From Oscillospiraceae bacterium (GTDB taxonomy: Bacteria > Bacillota > Clostridia > Oscillospirales > Ruminococcaceae), in NCBI GenBank assembly GCA_016295145.1, contig JAEDLR010000010.1, positions 1-36,532 on the forward strand: DNA of 36,532 nucleotides, read 5' to 3'. Positions within the stretch are counted from its first letter, which is position 1. Each line of letters begins with the position of its first letter. The notes beneath the pieces were generated by a model. The model was not told the DNA's origin and ran no database searches. It worked only from the letters and a program-made list of their open reading frames with translations. Positions 32,140 through 36,532 of this stretch are shown in pieces. The position numbers and the translations under genes were made by a program.

Positions 32140-33834
32140 TTATTGCGCCTGTGCTGTGGCTTTACAGAGCGTTGCAGCACGCTGCAAAGCCGCATCAATA
32201 TCTGTGCAGATATTGGCAGCGCCCACCGCTTCGATCAGCCCTGCTTTCTCCATCGCCTTTTTGGGCTGCTCATTCAGATGCGAGAATACGACGGCGATCT
32301 TACGCTTTTTGCAGGATGCAATCAATTCTTCCAGAGTTTCCATACCCGTTGCATCAATGGCAGGTACATTGCGCATACGTACAATCAGCACTTTGACATC
32401 GCTCTTACGCAGCGAATAGGTATATTTGTTTGCGGCGGCAAAAAACATCGGGCCATTGATTTCAAAGACCTCGGTACCCTCCGGCACCTTGCGCAGACGG
32501 AGACTCTGGGGGTCATTCGATTCATCGGTTACGAGCTGCCACTCACGGGATTCGGTCACATCTGCCATACGCTTCATAAACAATATTGCAGCAAGCACCA
32601 TGCCCACGGCAATGGCAACCACCAGATCAAATACAACGGTCAGCACCAGTGTCAAAAGCAGCACCAGCACATCGCTTTTGGGCGCGGTTTTGATTGTATG
32701 CCAGATGCCGCGCCAACCGCTCATATTATATGCAACCACAAACAGAATCGCAGCAATGGTAGGCATGGGAATCAAGGCAGCGTAGGGCATCAGCAGCACC
32801 AGAATCAGCAGCACAACGACCGCGTGTACCATACCGGCAACAGGCGTTCTGCCGCCGTTGTTGACATTTGCCGCGGTACGGGCAATGGCACCCGTTGCAG
32901 GAATACCGCCAAACAGCGCAGAACCGACATTCGCAATGCCCTGGGCGATCAACTCCATATTGGAATTGTGGCGCGAGCCGATCATACCGTCAGAGACCAC
33001 GCAGGAAAGCAACGATTCCACTGCTGCCAGAATTGCAATGGTAAATGCATTGGGAATCTGTGCGCGAACAGTTTCGAGATTCAAGGCAGGCATATGAAGC
33101 GTAGGCAACGCCGAGGAGATCTCGTACAAATCGCCAATGGTATTGACGCGCATACCGCTGAAACCGACCAACGCAGAGGTCGCCAGAACGGCAATCAGCG
33201 ACGCAGGAATCATTTTCAACTTTTTGGGCCAGAAAATCATAATGGCAAGGGCAACCATACCCACCACCAGTGCCTGCCAGTTCAATGTATCCAGATGAGA
33301 AACCATAACGGTCATCTTTTCAATGGTTTCAATGGGAGCCTCCGTATAGGTCAGCCCCAGAAAATCCTTGATTTGTCCCACCAGAATGGTAACGGCAATG
33401 CCAAAAGTGAAGCCCTCCGTTATGGTAGAGGGAATATAGCGAATCAGCGCACCCAGCCGGAACACGCCCATCAGCACAAGCAGAATGCCTGCCATAACGG
33501 TGGAGATGACCAGACCCTCCATGCCGTCTGTAGCGACAATGCCGGCAACGATGGTTGCAAACGCTGCGGTAGGGCCAGCGATCTGTACACGGCTGCCGCC
33601 GAAAAATGATACGAGGAATCCTGCTACAATAGCGGTGTACAAGCCTTGTTCGGGATTTACGCCCGATGCCAATGCCAATGCAATGGAAAGGGGCAAGGCG
33701 ATGATCGCAACAATCACACCTGCCACCAGATCTTTCAGAAGCTGCGCCTTGGTCAGATCCTTGCGCACGGCAAACAGCTTGGGGCACAGCACACCACGCT
33801 TTCTGACCGCAGTGCTTTCCGTATTCTGTTCCAT
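32140..33834 (-). CDS. SulP/SLC26-family anion transporter with STAS domain
   Basis: The 564-residue protein has a membrane domain of many hydrophobic helices (about residues 25-425). It begins with the SulP signature DLVAGVIVAIIALPLSIALALASG and continues with SRVQIAGPTAAFATIVAGIV. A C-terminal STAS domain (about 445-555) has the RMRNVPAIDATGMETLEEL loop. Family members move sulfate, bicarbonate, dicarboxylates or other anions; the substrate here is open. The ATG has AAAGGAAA about nine bases upstream; a start eleven codons earlier has no ribosome-binding site. It is a single-gene unit with its own promoter and terminator. Residues upstream of helix 1 (VRKRGVLCPKLF) are basic. Confidence 0.93.
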   Translation of the reverse strand: MEQNTESTAVRKRGVLCPKLFAVRKDLTKAQLLKDLVAGVIVAIIALPLSIALALASGVNPEQGLYTAIVAGFLVSFFGGSRVQIAGPTAAFATIVAGIVATDGMEGLVISTVMAGILLVLMGVFRLGALIRYIPSTITEGFTFGIAVTILVGQIKDFLGLTYTEAPIETIEKMTVMVSHLDTLNWQALVVGMVALAIMIFWPKKLKMIPASLIAVLATSALVGFSGMRVNTIGDLYEISSALPTLHMPALNLETVRAQIPNAFTIAILAAVESLLSCVVSDGMIGSRHNSNMELIAQGIANVGSALFGGIPATGAIARTAANVNNGGRTPVAGMVHAVVVLLILVLLMPYAALIPMPTIAAILFVVAYNMSGWRGIWHTIKTAPKSDVLVLLLTLVLTVVFDLVVAIAVGMVLAAILFMKRMADVTESREWQLVTDESNDPQSLRLRKVPEGTEVFEINGPMFFAAANKYTYSLRKSDVKVLIVRMRNVPAIDATGMETLEELIASCKKRKIAVVFSHLNEQPKKAMEKAGLIEAVGAANICTDIDAALQRAATLCKATAQAQ

Positions 33835-33878
33835 AAAATGATTTCCTTTCTCTGCATATGATTTCATTCAACTGTGTT

Positions 33879-33907
33879 ATTGTAGCACTGTTTTATGTCG
33901 ATTGCAA
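33879..33907 (-). promoter_or_regulatory. Promoter of sulP
   Basis: TTGCAA (33907-33902) and TACAAT (33884-33879) on the minus strand with a 17-base spacer. The T-rich stretch 33908-33995 upstream of it contains no gene that I can support. Confidence 0.8.
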
Positions 33908-33995
33908 GCGGATTTTCAGGATTTTTATATTTTTGTCGCTTTGTGCTGTTTTTTGCATTTTGGGGTATAACTTTCGGACGAGTTGACACAAACAA

Positions 33996-34031
33996 ACGGC
34001 ATACAGCACCTACTACAGTACTGTATGCCGT
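33996..34031 (-). terminator. Terminator of the CotH gene
   Basis: ACGGCATACAG and CTGTATGCCGT form a perfect eleven-base-pair stem with a fourteen-base loop; leftward it is followed by TTGTTTGTG, a moderate U-tract, 13 bases after the stop codon. Confidence 0.75.
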
Positions 34032-34044
34032 TGTCGCTTGCGGT

Positions 34045-36369
34045 TTATTCACCAATGTGCAAGGCAATATAGGTCAGCACATCAATGGCATCAATGGTAT
34101 CAATGACGCCGTCGCCGTTGGTATCGCAATTTTGCAGTTGCTGGGCAGTGGGCTGATGCGACGCATCACCGATCACGATGGCATAATGCTGCAGCATCCG
34201 CACCACATCAATGGTCGTGACTTTGCCGTCATTGTTGAAATCACCAAAGCAATACATGGTACACACTGCCTGCAAATCGCTGATGGCTTGGTCGCAGGAT
34301 TGCTTCGCTTCTTCGTATGTGGCTGCTGCCTCAATGGCGGCCGCGCTGTCAACAAGAATCGTTCCGAGGGTTTCCAATGCCTCCGCATCATAACGGTCAA
34401 AGGGCAACGCATCATATGCAACCTGCAACGATGCCTGTAACTGCGCCTTGCCTGTTTCCAGAAACGCCCCTGCAAGAAATGTTGTTTTTTTCGCCACAAA
34501 ATTTCGCACATAGGCAACGCATTCCTCGTAGGTATAACCATTGACGGGACCCAGGGGTTTATTCTTGCCGAGCATATCCCACTTAGCATTATTCATTGCC
34601 GCGGATTTGGACAAATACTGCCCCATAGCATAAATACTGTCGGGAGAGACATCATCGCACAGTGTGGCAACAACAGGCGCAAAGACCTCATAATAGCAGG
34701 AAACCACCTGCTCATAGTATTCCTCTTTGGCAAACAGCGTACCCAGCCAGCCCAGCGTCTGTTCCTCGGCATCCTCACCGATATAGTTGCGGTGGATCGG
34801 CAGATAGATGGTATAAAACGCATTGGCATTGCCGCAGGCATGACCGTTTACCGCACGGCCGAAGTTTGCAAAGGCTAGGTCAAAATCCCAGACAGGGCCT
34901 GCGTGCAGTTTGCCGTCACCCTTCGTATCGGATTCTTTCCAGAAATAGAAGCTGGTGTAAGAGCCATCGGCATTGGCAGTGATCTCCTGCACCAGATACG
35001 CCTTAACCAGAGAATCCACATCCACATACTCAGAGTAATGCTTGCCCAGCGCATTATAGCCTGTTTCGGAATAAATGGCATCCTCCAGTTCCTGCACGAA
35101 CTGCCGTGCATAGAGCACCTGCGCTTCGGTGGCATATTCAGGATCTTTCAGCTGCACACACTGTCCGCGGGTCGTCACAAAGCCGCAGGTATGAATCTGG
35201 CTGGTGTAGCGGTTATAGGTCTGAAACTCCAGAAGATAGCCGCCTGTGATATCGGCAGGGTCATTGGGGATATCGCAATATCGGTAGCTGCCCTTTTCGC
35301 AGGTTTTTAGTTCACCGGTAGAAGAAATAAACTTTGCCTCAGAGATATCCATTGTGCTGTTGGCTTGCTCGGTTGCCTCCTCAAGGTCGGTGATATTGAC
35401 ACGCTGCTTCTGAATCTGCACGCGCTCAAAGAGTTGATAGGTGCCGCGATAGTCGCCATCGGCATACAGATCCACGTAAACATAGTCCATGGTGAAATCC
35501 AGACCTGCGCCCTCGCTCAGTGCCATAGCAACACTGTTGCGGATCATGGGGTGGTCAAGATAATTGGAAACCAGTGCCCATTTTTTCGCCTTACCCATAC
35601 CAAAGAGATCTGATTTTTGCGGCAGCTTGAGATTATAGGGCTTTTTCTTACTGTAATCCCATGAACTGTTGCCACGGGCACCGATCTTTTCAAATTCGCC
35701 AAGATATTCCACATTGCCGTCAGCGTTTACCATCAGTGCCGTACCGCTGTCCTCGTTGGTCTTTTTCGCATCCACATAATCCAGGCCCCCGGTACTGGTT
35801 GAAAGGAAAATCGCACCGATATCCGACTGCAACACCTTCAGTGTACCGTAATCGGTGCTGCCCACGCGGACGGTAAATTCATCGGCAGTACTGAGCAGAT
35901 CGGTCGTTTCGCCCGAAATTACCGGCGTATTGTTCAGATATAACTGCCCTCCCGTTGCAGTATAGGTGATCTGTAACGCAGTACGATCGGCAGTTGACGG
36001 CAGACAAAGGTATCGGCATTCATCATGCTGTGCATAAAACCACTGGGTATAGTCCAAAGCGGAGTTCACATTTCTGACCAGATTCGTCACGGTGAAGGAG
36101 TCCACGGGAATGGATTCGTACAGATAGGACGTGGTGGTCGTTGTGGTTTCTGCCTCGATATGCACGGGCATTGTGGTCCCCGTTACCTGCGTTGTGGTCT
36201 GGGTCGCGACCTCAACAGGCGTACCGGATACGGAAAAACCCTCCTTTGCCGCCAGCACTGCCAGAAATCCCCATGACAGCACAAACATTCCAAGCATACA
36301 AAAGCCTACTGTTTCGCGGTCTAACCATTGTTTACAGTGTAACCACCGTGTTTTCAGCCATGCTTTCAT
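34045..36369 (-). CDS. Membrane-anchored CotH-like protein with C-terminal type I dockerin
   Basis: The 774-residue protein has a basic cytosolic N-terminus, one uncleaved-looking membrane helix (about 21-40) and a Thr-rich linker (TTTQVTGTT, TTTTTTS). A small beta-rich domain follows at about 90-200. Next comes a CotH domain with GARGNSSWDYSKKKPYNLKL, the middle YQLFERVQI segment and the catalytic-type GPVWDFDLAFAN motif. A helical region (about 640-705) precedes a C-terminal dockerin of two calcium repeats, GDFNNDGKVTTIDVVRMLQH and CDTNGDGVIDTIDAIDVLTY. CotH proteins are atypical protein kinases in spore coats, and in ruminococci CotH-dockerin proteins are cellulosome-associated. Anchor plus dockerin would place the cohesin partner at the cell surface (inference). 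AAAGGA lies 14 bases before the ATG. Confidence 0.92.
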   Translation of the reverse strand: MKAWLKTRWLHCKQWLDRETVGFCMLGMFVLSWGFLAVLAAKEGFSVSGTPVEVATQTTTQVTGTTMPVHIEAETTTTTTSYLYESIPVDSFTVTNLVRNVNSALDYTQWFYAQHDECRYLCLPSTADRTALQITYTATGGQLYLNNTPVISGETTDLLSTADEFTVRVGSTDYGTLKVLQSDIGAIFLSTSTGGLDYVDAKKTNEDSGTALMVNADGNVEYLGEFEKIGARGNSSWDYSKKKPYNLKLPQKSDLFGMGKAKKWALVSNYLDHPMIRNSVAMALSEGAGLDFTMDYVYVDLYADGDYRGTYQLFERVQIQKQRVNITDLEEATEQANSTMDISEAKFISSTGELKTCEKGSYRYCDIPNDPADITGGYLLEFQTYNRYTSQIHTCGFVTTRGQCVQLKDPEYATEAQVLYARQFVQELEDAIYSETGYNALGKHYSEYVDVDSLVKAYLVQEITANADGSYTSFYFWKESDTKGDGKLHAGPVWDFDLAFANFGRAVNGHACGNANAFYTIYLPIHRNYIGEDAEEQTLGWLGTLFAKEEYYEQVVSCYYEVFAPVVATLCDDVSPDSIYAMGQYLSKSAAMNNAKWDMLGKNKPLGPVNGYTYEECVAYVRNFVAKKTTFLAGAFLETGKAQLQASLQVAYDALPFDRYDAEALETLGTILVDSAAAIEAAATYEEAKQSCDQAISDLQAVCTMYCFGDFNNDGKVTTIDVVRMLQHYAIVIGDASHQPTAQQLQNCDTNGDGVIDTIDAIDVLTYIALHIGE

Positions 36370-36405
36370 TTAAAGCATCACTTTCCTTTCCAAATCTGTA
36401 TAATC

Positions 36406-36532
36406 CTATGAAATCGCACCGTCCAGCGCCTTGAGCAGCGTACCTGCCACTTGCGCAGTAGTTAGCTCACCGGACTTTCGGTTTTCAATCACAATGCAAA
36501 AGGCGATGGGCAGATCATTATCAGTACAAAAG
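36406..36532 (-). CDS. C-terminal fragment of a class B penicillin-binding protein
   Basis: The last 41 codons of a leftward gene enter at the right edge. They read DNDLPIAFCIVIENRKSG, followed by a helix (TAQVAGTLLKALDGAIS). This resembles the last strand and helix of a transpeptidase domain and is close to the end of the PBP at 10438-12459 (NDPEVAFCVAIEGGKN). The gene continues outside the window, so the family is judged from this tail only. It ends 36 bases before the CotH start. Confidence 0.6.
   Translation of the reverse strand, partial: FCTDNDLPIAFCIVIENRKSGELTTAQVAGTLLKALDGAIS

Noticed and set aside
32122..33609. Long rightward open frame opposite sulP, rich in His and Asn
   Set aside because: The His/Asn/Gln bias is the reverse-complement signature of hydrophobic codons in the transporter; no start signals.
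1..36532. CRISPR arrays, insertion sequences and phage genes
   Set aside because: No direct-repeat arrays, transposase motifs or phage structural genes were seen on either strand.

Overview
The window looks like the chromosome of a Gram-positive, low-to-mid GC anaerobe of the Ruminococcus / Oscillospiraceae type. Three things point there. The gene blocks glmU-pth-mfd and yabP-yabQ-divIC-yabR are typical of the endospore-former lineage. Two secreted or surface proteins carry type I dockerin modules, as in cellulosome-forming ruminococci. Promoters are of the sigma-A type with strong Shine-Dalgarno sequences. The genus is my inference; no rRNA is present to prove it.

Layout. 1-6,400 (minus strand): glmU-pth-mfd operon and a GtrA-like membrane protein. 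6,436-6,862 (plus): RNase P RNA with promoter and terminator. 6,896-12,824 (plus): a lipoprotein, a MinD-like ATPase with a methylglyoxal-synthase-like protein that lacks its catalytic residues, hisS, a class B penicillin-binding protein and an ArsC/Spx-like protein. 12,855-15,117 (plus): an apparently acquired cassette made of a broken MerR regulator and a two-gene ABC transporter. 15,235-16,699 (minus): ilvE behind an unannotated 42-codon membrane mini-protein. 16,750-17,905 (plus): a small basic membrane protein coupled to a radical SAM/SPASM-type protein. 17,935-26,927 (minus): a five-gene operon, WYL regulator, small membrane protein, M50-type protease, addB, addA. 26,924-29,248 (minus): Nudix hydrolase and the yabPQ-divIC-yabR block. 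29,314-30,992 (minus): secreted M6 protease with an N-terminal dockerin. 31,033-31,857 (minus): EFR1-type flavodoxin/ferredoxin protein. About 31,897-32,100: an intergenic stretch with a TrkA-C-like pseudogene remnant and a tRNA D-arm-like fragment. 32,086-33,907 (minus): SulP transporter with STAS domain. 33,996-36,369 (minus): membrane-anchored CotH protein with a C-terminal dockerin. 36,406-36,532 (minus): tail of a second class B penicillin-binding protein.

How the genes work together. Most of the window is housekeeping: cell-wall precursor supply (GlmU), septal or lateral wall synthesis (two PBPs, DivIC), translation (HisRS, Pth, RNase P), and DNA repair (Mfd, AddAB). No single large undescribed system is evident. 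The most unusual points are the MgsA-fold protein without its catalytic Asp/His/Asp that sits in an operon with an orphan MinD, the membrane-peptide/radical SAM pair, the WYL-regulated operon that joins a membrane protease to the AddAB nuclease, and several perfect palindromes placed exactly on promoters (WYL operon, M6 protease, ABC cassette).
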